This document shows, piece by piece, positions 6,819-14,569 of a stretch of 16,209 nucleotides of DNA. The translations under genes and the position numbers were made by a program. A model generated the notes under the pieces. It was given only the letters and a program-made list of their open reading frames with translations, did not search any database and was not told where the DNA came from. How positions within the stretch are numbered: position 1 is the stretch's first letter; the number at the start of each line of letters is the position of its first letter. The stretch comes from an uncultured Bacteroides sp. (GTDB lineage: Bacteria > Bacteroidota > Bacteroidia > Bacteroidales > Bacteroidaceae). The stretch is from contig CABROZ010000048.1 in NCBI GenBank assembly GCA_902472795.1, positions 1-16,209 of the forward strand. The letters run 5' to 3'.

Positions 6819-8698
6819 AGAAATTGTTCCTTCTGGAAGGCTTGTGTGCCTTCCTGCTCTTAACCGCCCTCCCTGTCCACGGACAGAACGACAGTACCCG
6901 TATAGCCCGCACACTGACCACCGACGAAGTGGTCGTGACCGGCACCCGTAACGAAACCGACATCCGACACCTTCCCATGACCATCTCGGTAGTCAACCGA
7001 AAGCAACTGGAAAGCAACTTCCAGCCTTCGGTGCTGCCAACGCTGACCGAACAAGTCCCCGGATTCTTCACCACCAGCCGCGGCATCATGGGATATGGAG
7101 TCTCGACCGGTGCTGCCGGAGGCATGAGTCTGAGAGGCATCGGCGGAAGCCCAACGGCCGGACTGCTGGTGCTTATCGACGGACATCCACAATACATGGG
7201 CCTGATGGGGCATCCCATAGCCGACGCTTACCAGACGATGATGACCGAAAGGGTCGAAGTGCTGCGTGGTCCGGCATCGGTACTCTACGGTTCGAATGCC
7301 ATGGGTGGCGTCATCAACATCGTCACCCGGCAAATGCAGGAAGAAGGAACAAAGACCGACCTGCAACTTGGCTACGGTTCGTACAATACCCTGCAAACCG
7401 AGGTGTCCAACCGTGTGAAGTACGGACGGTTCAGCAGTGTGGCCACCGGCTCGTACAACCGGAGTGACGGACACCGACCCGACATGGAGTTCGAACAGTA
7501 TGGCGGCTACATCAAATTGGGCTACGACTTCAGTAGCCGCTGGAAGGTATGGGGTGACCTGAATGCCACTCACTTCAATGCCTCCAACCCCGGCACGGTT
7601 ACGGCTCCTTACATCGACAACGACTCGCGCATCACACGCGGCATGGCATCGGTTGCCATCGAAAACCACTACGACCGAAGCTCGGGAGCCTTGAGTTTCT
7701 TCTACAACTGGGGACGCCACAAGATAAACGACGGCTACCATCCCGGCGAAGAAGCGCAAACTTCCCACTTCAATTCCAAGGACCGCATGATGGGTATCTC
7801 GTGGTATCAAAGCGCTACCCTGTTCGAAGGCAACCGCATCACCGCCGGATTCGACTACCAGCACTTCGGCGGAGAGTCGTGGTATCAGGTACTGGCAACA
7901 GGCGAAAGACAGCCCCAAGTTAACAAACAATTGGATGAATTTGCCGGATACATAGACTTCAGACAAAGCTTCAGCAACTGGCTGTCGCTCGATGCAGGTC
8001 TTCGCATCGACCACCACTCGCATACAGGCACCGAATGGATTCCACAGGGTGGACTGGCCTTTCATCTGCCCCGACAGGCCGAAATGAAAGCCATGATAAG
8101 CAAAGGATTCCGCAACCCGACCATCCGCGAAATGTTCATGTTCTCCAAGAATCCCGACCTGAAGCCGGAAAGCATCGTGAATTACGAATTGTCTTACACC
8201 CAACGTCTGTGTGACAACAACCTGACATACGGGCTCAACCTGTATTACATCAACGGGAAAAACATCATCATGGTGGATCCCGCCCAACGCAAAAACATGA
8301 ACTCGGGCCATATAGAGAACTGGGGAGCAGAAGCCAACGTGGCCTATCGCTTCAATGCCAGCTGGCAAGCCAATGCCAACTATAGCTGGCTGCACATGGA
8401 GAATCCGGTACTGGCGGCTCCCGAACACAAGCTGTACGCCGGCGTCGATTACCGCCATGGACGCTGGACAGTGACAAGCGGCGTGCAATACATCAAGGGA
8501 CTTTATACCTCGGTCACGAAAGGACAGGAGAAACAGGAAAGTTTTGTGCTTTGGAATTTGAATGCAAGCTATCGTCTGTGTAACTTTGCAAGCCTCTTCG
8601 TCAAAGGCGAGAACCTGCTGGCGCAACGCTACGAAATCAACGCCGGCTATCCGATGCCGAAAGCTACCTTTATGGGAGGCGTCAACGTGAACTTCTGA
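6815..8698 (+). CDS. TonB-dependent outer membrane receptor, substrate unknown
   Basis: This 627-residue receptor begins with a signal peptide (MKKLFLLEGL...) likely cleaved near VHG-Q24. A TonB box, DEVVVTGTR (37-45), is followed by a plug domain with LRGIGG, LIDGHPQYM and the plug signature RGPASVLYGSNAMGG (about 151-165). The barrel ends in a terminal phenylalanine (NVNF). There is no carboxypeptidase-like N-terminal extension and no SusD gene beside it, so it belongs to the smaller receptors for metal chelates, heme or cofactors rather than the glycan type. FRNP and NPDLKPE loosely recall the FRAP/NPNL segment of heme receptors but are not diagnostic. I chose ATG 6815, which overlaps the DUF1893 stop and gives a proper signal peptide; an in-frame upstream start would lie inside DUF1893. 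Confidence 0.92.
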   Translation: MKKLFLLEGLCAFLLLTALPVHGQNDSTRIARTLTTDEVVVTGTRNETDIRHLPMTISVVNRKQLESNFQPSVLPTLTEQVPGFFTTSRGIMGYGVSTGAAGGMSLRGIGGSPTAGLLVLIDGHPQYMGLMGHPIADAYQTMMTERVEVLRGPASVLYGSNAMGGVINIVTRQMQEEGTKTDLQLGYGSYNTLQTEVSNRVKYGRFSSVATGSYNRSDGHRPDMEFEQYGGYIKLGYDFSSRWKVWGDLNATHFNASNPGTVTAPYIDNDSRITRGMASVAIENHYDRSSGALSFFYNWGRHKINDGYHPGEEAQTSHFNSKDRMMGISWYQSATLFEGNRITAGFDYQHFGGESWYQVLATGERQPQVNKQLDEFAGYIDFRQSFSNWLSLDAGLRIDHHSHTGTEWIPQGGLAFHLPRQAEMKAMISKGFRNPTIREMFMFSKNPDLKPESIVNYELSYTQRLCDNNLTYGLNLYYINGKNIIMVDPAQRKNMNSGHIENWGAEANVAYRFNASWQANANYSWLHMENPVLAAPEHKLYAGVDYRHGRWTVTSGVQYIKGLYTSVTKGQEKQESFVLWNLNASYRLCNFASLFVKGENLLAQRYEINAGYPMPKATFMGGVNVNF

Positions 8699-8720
8699 TC
8701 AAACTAATAGAACACTGGAA

Positions 8721-9521
8721 ATGGAAGATACAAAAGAAACTGCACAGTGGTTCGTCTTCTGCAAAGACAACCTGCTGATGTTGAAAAAAGCCGACGGAAC
8801 CTGCACCATACCCACCCGCGGACAACTGCCCGTTGCCCCATCGGAAGGGCAGCACGTGCATCGGGTGACACTGCCTACCGGCAGGCAAGTCTATACTTTC
8901 TCCATCGACCATCCCATCGAAGAAACCGCAGAATGGATGATGACCGGGCTGCGCGCGTCGTTCGATTACCTCCCCTTAGAAGCATACAAAGCAGCCGGAA
9001 AAGCCTACCAGATACTCTACTGGGACGCTCACAGCCGCTACTGCCCCGTATGCGGCACACCGACCGAACAGCAAACCGACATCATGAAGAAATGTCCCCG
9101 GTGCGGCAACGAGATGTATCCTCCCATCGCCACAGCCATCATCGTGCTGGTGCGCCGCGGCGACGAAATACTGATGGTGCATGCACACAATTTCCGCGGC
9201 ACATTCTACGGCTTGGTGGCCGGATTCCTCGAAGCCGGCGAGACACTGGAACAATGCGTCCGCCGCGAAGTGATGGAAGAGACCGGCCTGACCATCCGCA
9301 ACATCACCTACTTCGACAGCCAGCCATGGCCCTATCCCAGCGGACTGATGGTAGGGTTCTTTGCCGATTACGAAAGCGGAGAAATCAAACTGCAGCAGGA
9401 CGAACTCAGTGCCGGAGCCTTTTACCACCGCGACAACCTGCCCGAACTTCCCCGCAAACTGAGCATCGCCCGCAGGCTGATTGAAGCCTGGAGGGAAGGG
9501 AAAGACCGCAACCGCCAATAA
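8721..9521 (+). CDS. nudC: NADH pyrophosphatase, NudC-type Nudix hydrolase
   Basis: This 266-residue Nudix enzyme should hydrolyse NAD(H) to NMN(H) and AMP; NudC homologues also act on NAD-capped RNA. A zinc ribbon is formed by C108, C111, C125 and C128. The Nudix box fits exactly from G168 to L190 (E174, R182-E183, E186-E187, G189). It is followed by SQPWPYP (200-206), the family signature that separates NudC from other Nudix proteins. The length matches E. coli NudC (about 257). It starts 22 bases after the receptor stop and is the last gene of the cluster. It may be a simple passenger, or it may link the cluster to nicotinamide nucleotide turnover. No signal peptide, so cytoplasmic. Confidence 0.93.
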   Translation: MEDTKETAQWFVFCKDNLLMLKKADGTCTIPTRGQLPVAPSEGQHVHRVTLPTGRQVYTFSIDHPIEETAEWMMTGLRASFDYLPLEAYKAAGKAYQILYWDAHSRYCPVCGTPTEQQTDIMKKCPRCGNEMYPPIATAIIVLVRRGDEILMVHAHNFRGTFYGLVAGFLEAGETLEQCVRREVMEETGLTIRNITYFDSQPWPYPSGLMVGFFADYESGEIKLQQDELSAGAFYHRDNLPELPRKLSIARRLIEAWREGKDRNRQ

Positions 9522-9545
9522 AAGGCCGGCATACCCACAGATCTC

Positions 9546-9788
9546 TTACGACTCGGCTGCTTCGACCTTCTCCTTCAACTTGTACAGGCGGTCGATAGCA
9601 GCATGATAGAACGGATCCGGATAATGCCCCTTTATATCGCTGACATTCGACTGCAGATACAGGGTTGTATCGAAGATACGTTCCGAATCACTCAGAACCA
9701 ACTCTTTGGGCAACTTCACCGATTGCGCCCACTCCAGCAAAGCCTTCACCGAAGACTCGTCATACTTGTTTTTCGATTCTTCCGACAT
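9546..9788 (-). CDS. Small soluble protein of unknown function (80 residues)
   Basis: The protein begins MSEESKNKYDESS and is helical and charged, with the core LLEWAQSVKLPKELVLSD and a lysine/glutamate-rich end (RLYKLKEKVEAAES). It has no signal, membrane helix or cysteines. The pattern of W, LP and a late RLxxLK resembles short Bacteroidetes proteins I associate with DUF6965, but this is a weak memory match. I place the start at ATG 9786-9788: a -7 promoter element lies at 9813-9820, and an extended form from TTG 9824 would begin upstream of it. It converges with nudC (24-base gap) and follows the exporter operon in the same direction after 77 bases. Confidence 0.7.
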   Translation of the reverse strand: MSEESKNKYDESSVKALLEWAQSVKLPKELVLSDSERIFDTTLYLQSNVSDIKGHYPDPFYHAAIDRLYKLKEKVEAAES

Positions 9789-9812
9789 ACGAGATTTTCT
9801 GTTTTTTTCCGG

Positions 9813-9820
9813 CAAATGTA
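9813..9820 (-). promoter_or_regulatory. -7 promoter element before the 80-residue protein gene
   Basis: On the minus strand the bases read TACATTTG, matching TAnnTTTG. A start near 9806 would leave a leader of about 17 bases. No clear -33 box is seen, so the gene may also be reached by read-through from the exporter operon. Confidence 0.45.
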
Positions 9821-9865
9821 GCAAAAAGATCCGTTATCGCATGCTTTTCCGCCGACGGTTCTGCT

Positions 9866-10987
9866 TCAACCGCTTTTCCTGTAACTGATCACTGCCCACA
9901 AATTGAATCCCACGGCAAACACAATCAATGCACCCAGTTGAGGAAACAAATCGGTAAATCCTCCGCCACGAAGATAAACCATCCGCATGACTTCAACAAA
10001 ATAGCGCAAAGGATTGATATAGGTGATGACCTGAGCCCAACGGGGCATACTGTGAATGGGAGTGAACAATCCACTCATCAGTACCAGAATCAGAATGAAG
10101 AAAAACATGACGAACATGGCCTGCTGAAGCGTGGAGGAATAATTGGAAACCACCAGACCGAATCCGGAAATCAGCAACAAAAAGATAACCGAAAACGTAT
10201 AAATCGTCAAAAAGTGGCCTGCCGGCAGAATCCCGTAAAGCAACCATGCCAATAAGAAACAAATAGTAAGCACCACTAACCCAATCAACCAATAAGGAAC
10301 CAGTTTGGCACAAATAAAAGTGAACTTTCCTACCGGAGTCACATTGATTTGCTCAATGGTACCCGCTTCCTTCTCGCCCACTACATTCAATGCCGGAAGC
10401 GCTCCGCACATCAACGTCAGCAACATCACCATCAATGCCGGAACCATAAAAAGCTTATAATTGAGCCACGGATTGAACAGATTCAGAATCCGCACTTCTG
10501 CCTGAGGCAAACGGACAACTGACGAGGCGCCCTCCGCCGGCCGACGTCCGGCATCCAAACTACGTGCATAGTCCGAAACGATAGAAGCCAAATAAGAACT
10601 TCCCATTCCTCCCTTCGTACCGTTCACTGCATTGGCGGCTATCAACACCCGGGGGCTGCGACCTTGCATCCAATCCCGTTCGAAACCACGGGGGATTTCC
10701 AGAATAATATCAGCCTTGCCTTCTTCCACATGTCGCAGTCCTTCGTCATACGTATCCGGACAAGCCTTGACATGAAAGTAGGTAGAAGCCATCACTTTAT
10801 CGACCAGCTTCATCGACATGGCGCTATGGTCTCCATCGACAATATCCAACCGAATGTTTTTAATCTCCAGACTGGCCGCCCATGGCATCAGAATCATAAT
10901 CATGCAGGGGAACAGAATGATCAGTTTCGGAATGAAAGGATTCCGGAAAAGCTGTTTGAACTCTTTTTCTATCAGATACTTCATCAT
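9866..10987 (-). CDS. ABC-2 type exporter permease (second permease)
   Basis: This 373-residue inner membrane permease has one N-terminal helix (about 20-38), an extracytoplasmic domain of about 130 residues, then five helices; this is the ABC2_membrane_3 layout. The family-typical stretch EKEAGTIEQINVTPV precedes the third helix. It resembles YbhR/YbhS of E. coli and is paralogous to the permease encoded just upstream, with which it should form a heterodimer. It is the last gene of the exporter operon and begins 6 bases after the stop of the previous gene. Two adjacent ATGs (10985-10987 and 10982-10984) are equally possible starts. The substrate cannot be read from the sequence. Confidence 0.9.
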   Translation of the reverse strand: MMKYLIEKEFKQLFRNPFIPKLIILFPCMIMILMPWAASLEIKNIRLDIVDGDHSAMSMKLVDKVMASTYFHVKACPDTYDEGLRHVEEGKADIILEIPRGFERDWMQGRSPRVLIAANAVNGTKGGMGSSYLASIVSDYARSLDAGRRPAEGASSVVRLPQAEVRILNLFNPWLNYKLFMVPALMVMLLTLMCGALPALNVVGEKEAGTIEQINVTPVGKFTFICAKLVPYWLIGLVVLTICFLLAWLLYGILPAGHFLTIYTFSVIFLLLISGFGLVVSNYSSTLQQAMFVMFFFILILVLMSGLFTPIHSMPRWAQVITYINPLRYFVEVMRMVYLRGGGFTDLFPQLGALIVFAVGFNLWAVISYRKSG

Positions 10988-10993
10988 GGCATG

Positions 10994-12097
10994 TTACTCC
11001 AACCGGTTTTTAAACTTCTTCAAACTAACTGTAATCAGCAATACTGCCATACCCGACAATACAGCGACTTCGGTCAGGACATTGACGAAATCAACTCCCT
11101 GAATCATCAGTTTCCGAACGGCCTGAATATACCAGCGTGCAGGGATAAGAGCCGAGATGCCCTGAAGTATCCACGGCATACTCTCGACCGGAAAAATCAT
11201 GCCCGACAACAACATGGTAGGCATCATCAGCACCAATCCCGAAACCAACATGGCGGCAACCTGGGTCCTTGTCAACGTAGAAATGAGCAATCCCAATGAA
11301 AGAGATACGAAAATAAAGAGCAGCGATACAGCCACCAACCACCCCAAACTGCCTGCCACAGGAACATGAAGCACATAGACCGATAGCAACAGAATGGTGG
11401 CAAGATTGACAAAGGACAGGACAAAATAAGGCACAGCCTTCGAGAGAATCAGAAAGATGGGACGCACAGGCGACACAAGCAGCACTTCCATCGTGCCCGT
11501 TTCTTTCTCGCGCACAATTGATATGGACGTCATCATGGCACATATCAGCATCAGAATAAGCCCCATCACACCGGGCACAAAATTGTAGGCGCTCTTCATC
11601 TGGGGATTATAAAGCAGCTTAACTTCGGGCCGGACAGCAGGGATATGCATTCCGGCAGGCAGCAGTTGACGCATGGCAGCAGTAATGATGCCCGTGGCAT
11701 AGTTAGCCTGCATCGTCGCAATATTAGGATCCGTCGCATCGCACACAAGCTGTACGGCCGACTCTCCGGTATAGAGCCCGTCCGAAAACCCGGGACTGAA
11801 CACAACGGCCATGTCCACCTGCGAAGAACGGAAGGCTTCTTCCATCTCCTGCGGAGTCCGGAAACGTGCAGACAGAGTGAAGTACTCCGAAGCATCCAGT
11901 TGCTCGACAATGCGCCGGGTCAACATATCGTCCGAAGGATCGAGCACAGCCATACGCACATCACGTACTTCAGTAGTAATGGCAAATCCGAAAAGAACAA
12001 TCTGCACCACCGGCATGACAAGCAGAATAAGCATCGTCCGCCGGTCGCGGAAGATGTGCCGGAACTCTTTGCCTACGAATATAAGGAACTGTTTCAT
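10994..12097 (-). CDS. ABC-2 type exporter permease (first permease)
   Basis: This 367-residue permease has the same architecture as its downstream partner: basic N-terminus, a first helix at about 22-40, an extracytoplasmic domain (about 43-170) and five C-terminal helices. The stretch REKETGTMEVLLVSPVRP marks the ABC-2 family. It most resembles YbhS-like subunits. ATG 12095-12097 follows the ATPase gene after 69 bases, the widest gap in this operon; I see no promoter or hairpin in that gap. The two permeases probably pair and are driven by the two fused nucleotide-binding domains of the ATPase. Confidence 0.9.
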   Translation of the reverse strand: MKQFLIFVGKEFRHIFRDRRTMLILLVMPVVQIVLFGFAITTEVRDVRMAVLDPSDDMLTRRIVEQLDASEYFTLSARFRTPQEMEEAFRSSQVDMAVVFSPGFSDGLYTGESAVQLVCDATDPNIATMQANYATGIITAAMRQLLPAGMHIPAVRPEVKLLYNPQMKSAYNFVPGVMGLILMLICAMMTSISIVREKETGTMEVLLVSPVRPIFLILSKAVPYFVLSFVNLATILLLSVYVLHVPVAGSLGWLVAVSLLFIFVSLSLGLLISTLTRTQVAAMLVSGLVLMMPTMLLSGMIFPVESMPWILQGISALIPARWYIQAVRKLMIQGVDFVNVLTEVAVLSGMAVLLITVSLKKFKNRLE

Positions 12098-12166
12098 TTC
12101 TTTTCTGCAATTAAGGGAATCATAAAAACGGGAGGAGTCATAACCGACTGTTCTTGAAACCCATGC

Positions 12167-13645
12167 TCATCCCTCTCCGCCACGGGTGGCCTGACGGGTC
12201 AACTGACGGAAAACCTCGTCCATCGTAGCGGCATGGAAAGTACGTTTCAATCCCCCGGGCGAGTCAAGCGCCCGGATACGCCCGTCCACCATAATGGAGA
12301 TGCGGTCGCAATATTCGGCCTCGTCCATAAAGTGAGTGGTGACAAACACGGTGATTCCACGGTCGGCAGCCTGATAAATCAGCTCCCAGAACTGGCGACG
12401 CGTAGCCGGATCTACCCCACCTGTCGGTTCGTCCAAAAAGACGATTTCCGGATTGTGGAACACAGCCACCGAGAAAGCCAGTTTCTGTTTCCACCCCAAC
12501 GGCAGACTGCTCACCAGGCTGTTCCGTTCTTTTTCCAGCCCGATGCGTTGCAGCACTTCCTCCGTCCGCTGCTTGATGTCCGCCTCCTTCACGCCATAGA
12601 TACCAGCAAACAGGCGGATGTTTTCCCACACTTTCAAGTCTTCGTACAGCGAAAACTTCTGACTCATGTACCCGATGTGCCGCTTCACCTCCTCCGGTTG
12701 CCGACTGACATCGAAACCCGCCACCACAGCCCTTCCGCCGGAGGGGCGGCTCAGCCCCGTCAGCATACGCATGGCAGTAGTCTTTCCGGCGCCATTTGCG
12801 CCTAAGAATCCGAAGATCTCCCCACGCCGTACGCTAAACGAAATATGATTGACTGCCACAAACGATCCGAACCGCTTCGTCAAGTCCTCGACCTCGATGA
12901 CCGGACGTCCGCCGTTGTCCTTTCCACCATGCTGCAAGCCCGGCGGACAGAGGATATCGGCAAAGCGTTTCAGCACACTGTCGGGCGTATCAATGCCTCG
13001 CACTTGTCCTTCGCTGATAAAGGCTATGCGGTCGCACTGACGGGCTTCATCCACAATGGGAGTAGAGACTACGATGGTAATGCCCTGCTCGTGCAAGCGC
13101 CTGAGCATATCCCATAGTTCACGACGCGAGACAGGATCTACTCCCGTCGTCGGCTCGTCAAGGAACAGGACCTCCGGCTTATGAATCAGTGCACAGCTTA
13201 ATGCCAGCTTCTGCTTCATTCCTCCCGACAGGGCTCCAGCTCTGCGGGTTCGGAAAGGTTCTATCTGACTGTAAATATCGCGTATCAGGTCGTAGTTTTC
13301 GCGTATGGTAGTGCCAAAGACCGTGGCATAAAACTGCAGATTCTCTTCTACCGTCAGGTCCTGATAGAGCGAAAAGCGTCCCGGCATATAACCGATCCTC
13401 CGCCTGATCTCCCTGTACTGCCGCTCTACATCAAGGCCAGCCACCGTGGCTTTTCCGCCATCGGCATGCAACAATGTGGTCAGGATGCGGAACAACGTTG
13501 TCTTCCCTGCCCCGTCGGGACCCACAAGTCCGAAGATTTCACCCCGCCGGACCTCCAAGGATATGCCGTCGAGCGCTACGACCCGTCCGTAAGTTTTTCT
13601 CACATTTTCTGCTACTACCATACCCTCCATACCGCCTTCTCCCAT
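12167..13645 (-). CDS. ABC exporter ATPase with two fused nucleotide-binding domains (YbhF-like)
   Basis: The 492-residue cytoplasmic ATPase carries two complete NBDs. NBD1 (about 9-225): Walker A GPDGAGKTT (42-50), signature LSGGMKQ (139-145), Walker B with E164. However, the Q-loop position is glycine (G89) and the switch histidine is proline (P196). NBD2 (about 249-465): Walker A GANGAGKTT (282-290), Q329, Walker B with E406 and H438 are intact, but the signature reads LPLGWKQ (381-387). In the head-to-tail dimer all the defects fall in one composite site, leaving one consensus site. E. coli YbhF, as I recall it, has similar departures. The linker is short. Five bases separate it from the adaptor gene. 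ATGs at codons 6 and 9 are alternative starts. Confidence 0.93.
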   Translation of the reverse strand: MGEGGMEGMVVAENVRKTYGRVVALDGISLEVRRGEIFGLVGPDGAGKTTLFRILTTLLHADGGKATVAGLDVERQYREIRRRIGYMPGRFSLYQDLTVEENLQFYATVFGTTIRENYDLIRDIYSQIEPFRTRRAGALSGGMKQKLALSCALIHKPEVLFLDEPTTGVDPVSRRELWDMLRRLHEQGITIVVSTPIVDEARQCDRIAFISEGQVRGIDTPDSVLKRFADILCPPGLQHGGKDNGGRPVIEVEDLTKRFGSFVAVNHISFSVRRGEIFGFLGANGAGKTTAMRMLTGLSRPSGGRAVVAGFDVSRQPEEVKRHIGYMSQKFSLYEDLKVWENIRLFAGIYGVKEADIKQRTEEVLQRIGLEKERNSLVSSLPLGWKQKLAFSVAVFHNPEIVFLDEPTGGVDPATRRQFWELIYQAADRGITVFVTTHFMDEAEYCDRISIMVDGRIRALDSPGGLKRTFHAATMDEVFRQLTRQATRGGEG

Positions 13646-13650
13646 CCGTA

Positions 13651-14541
13651 TCAGTTGAAAACAATACCGCCATACATGCCAATCTTCAACATGCCGTCGT
13701 TGCGGACAGACACCTTCACGGCATAGACCAGATTGGCACGTTCGTCCTTGGTCAGGATGTTTTTAGGGGTGAATTCAGAAGTATCCGAAATCCAGGTTAC
13801 GGTACCTTCGTATTCACGTTGCTGCCTGCCTCCATAGTCGGCTATCACCTTCACCTTTTGTCCCAGGCTGACATCGGCCAACTGCTCGCTGGTAATATAG
13901 GCACGAAGATACATCTGCTCCATATCGCCCAAACGGAATAAGGGCGTACCGGGAGCGACAAACTCGCCGGCCTCGGCATACTGTACCAGAACGGTGCCCG
14001 CCATCGGGGCACGGATGTGGCATTTCGCCAGTTGGTCATCCACTTGTGCCACCTGGATATCGACCGACGAAGACTGCCACGTCAGACTCCGGTCACTGTT
14101 CTGTAAGGTTGAGTTTTGCGCCGCCAGCTGTTTGCGAAGCACCTGAAGCAAGGATTCGGCATCGTCTAATTGCTTGCGGTTGGCCGCATCGGCTTCGAAC
14201 AGGCGTTCGACACGATTGCGTTCGCGCTCGGCCTGCCTAAGCTGCTCCTGTGTGGCAGCTATCTGCTTACGGATGTCGGGACGCTGTCCCTCGACCGAAC
14301 GGGCACTGGCCTCCAACTGAAGTTTCTTCAGATGGAGCTGCATCGTATCCACGATGCCTACTGTCTGGCCAGCTTCCAGTTTCATACCTTCCTCCACATC
14401 CATGCCGAGAAGTTTCCCCGAAGTCTCGGACGACACCACCACTTCGGTCGTTTCGAACGTACCCGTGGCATCGTAGCGTCCGGCAGTGCCCGAACAGGCT
14501 GCCACAACCAGCACAAGGAAAATTGCTGCAAAAGATTTCAT
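13651..14541 (-). CDS. HlyD-like periplasmic adaptor lipoprotein
   Basis: This 296-residue membrane fusion protein should bridge the ABC exporter and the TolC-like channel. The signal peptide ends in a lipobox (VVAAC, C16), so the protein is lipid-anchored. No acidic surface-export tag follows the cysteine, which fits retention in the periplasm. A short lipoyl-like half (SGKLLGMDVEEGMKLEAGQ), a coiled-coil region at about 75-165 rich in Q, E and R, and the second half (IRAPMAGTVL...AGEFVAPGTPLF) give the usual adaptor order, followed by a beta-barrel region. It lies 28 bases after the TolC-like gene and 5 bases before the ATPase. It corresponds to YbhG in the E. coli arrangement. Confidence 0.92.
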   Translation of the reverse strand: MKSFAAIFLVLVVAACSGTAGRYDATGTFETTEVVVSSETSGKLLGMDVEEGMKLEAGQTVGIVDTMQLHLKKLQLEASARSVEGQRPDIRKQIAATQEQLRQAERERNRVERLFEADAANRKQLDDAESLLQVLRKQLAAQNSTLQNSDRSLTWQSSSVDIQVAQVDDQLAKCHIRAPMAGTVLVQYAEAGEFVAPGTPLFRLGDMEQMYLRAYITSEQLADVSLGQKVKVIADYGGRQQREYEGTVTWISDTSEFTPKNILTKDERANLVYAVKVSVRNDGMLKIGMYGGIVFN

Positions 14542-14569
14542 AAGCGATTGTGTAATGATTGATGATACA

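Noticed and set aside
8104..8170. Heme-receptor assignment for the TonB receptor from FRNP and NPDL segments
   Set aside because: NPDLKPE is common in many TonB receptors, the FRAP form is not kept, and no heme-processing gene is nearby.
6860..8626. Long open frame (about 588 codons) on the minus strand opposite the TonB receptor
   Set aside because: It is a shadow of the receptor's GC-rich third positions; the encoded protein shows no domain, signal or sensible composition, while the plus-strand frame is a complete receptor.
9522..9545. Terminator between nudC and the convergent small gene
   Set aside because: The 24 bases hold no convincing inverted repeat or T-run.
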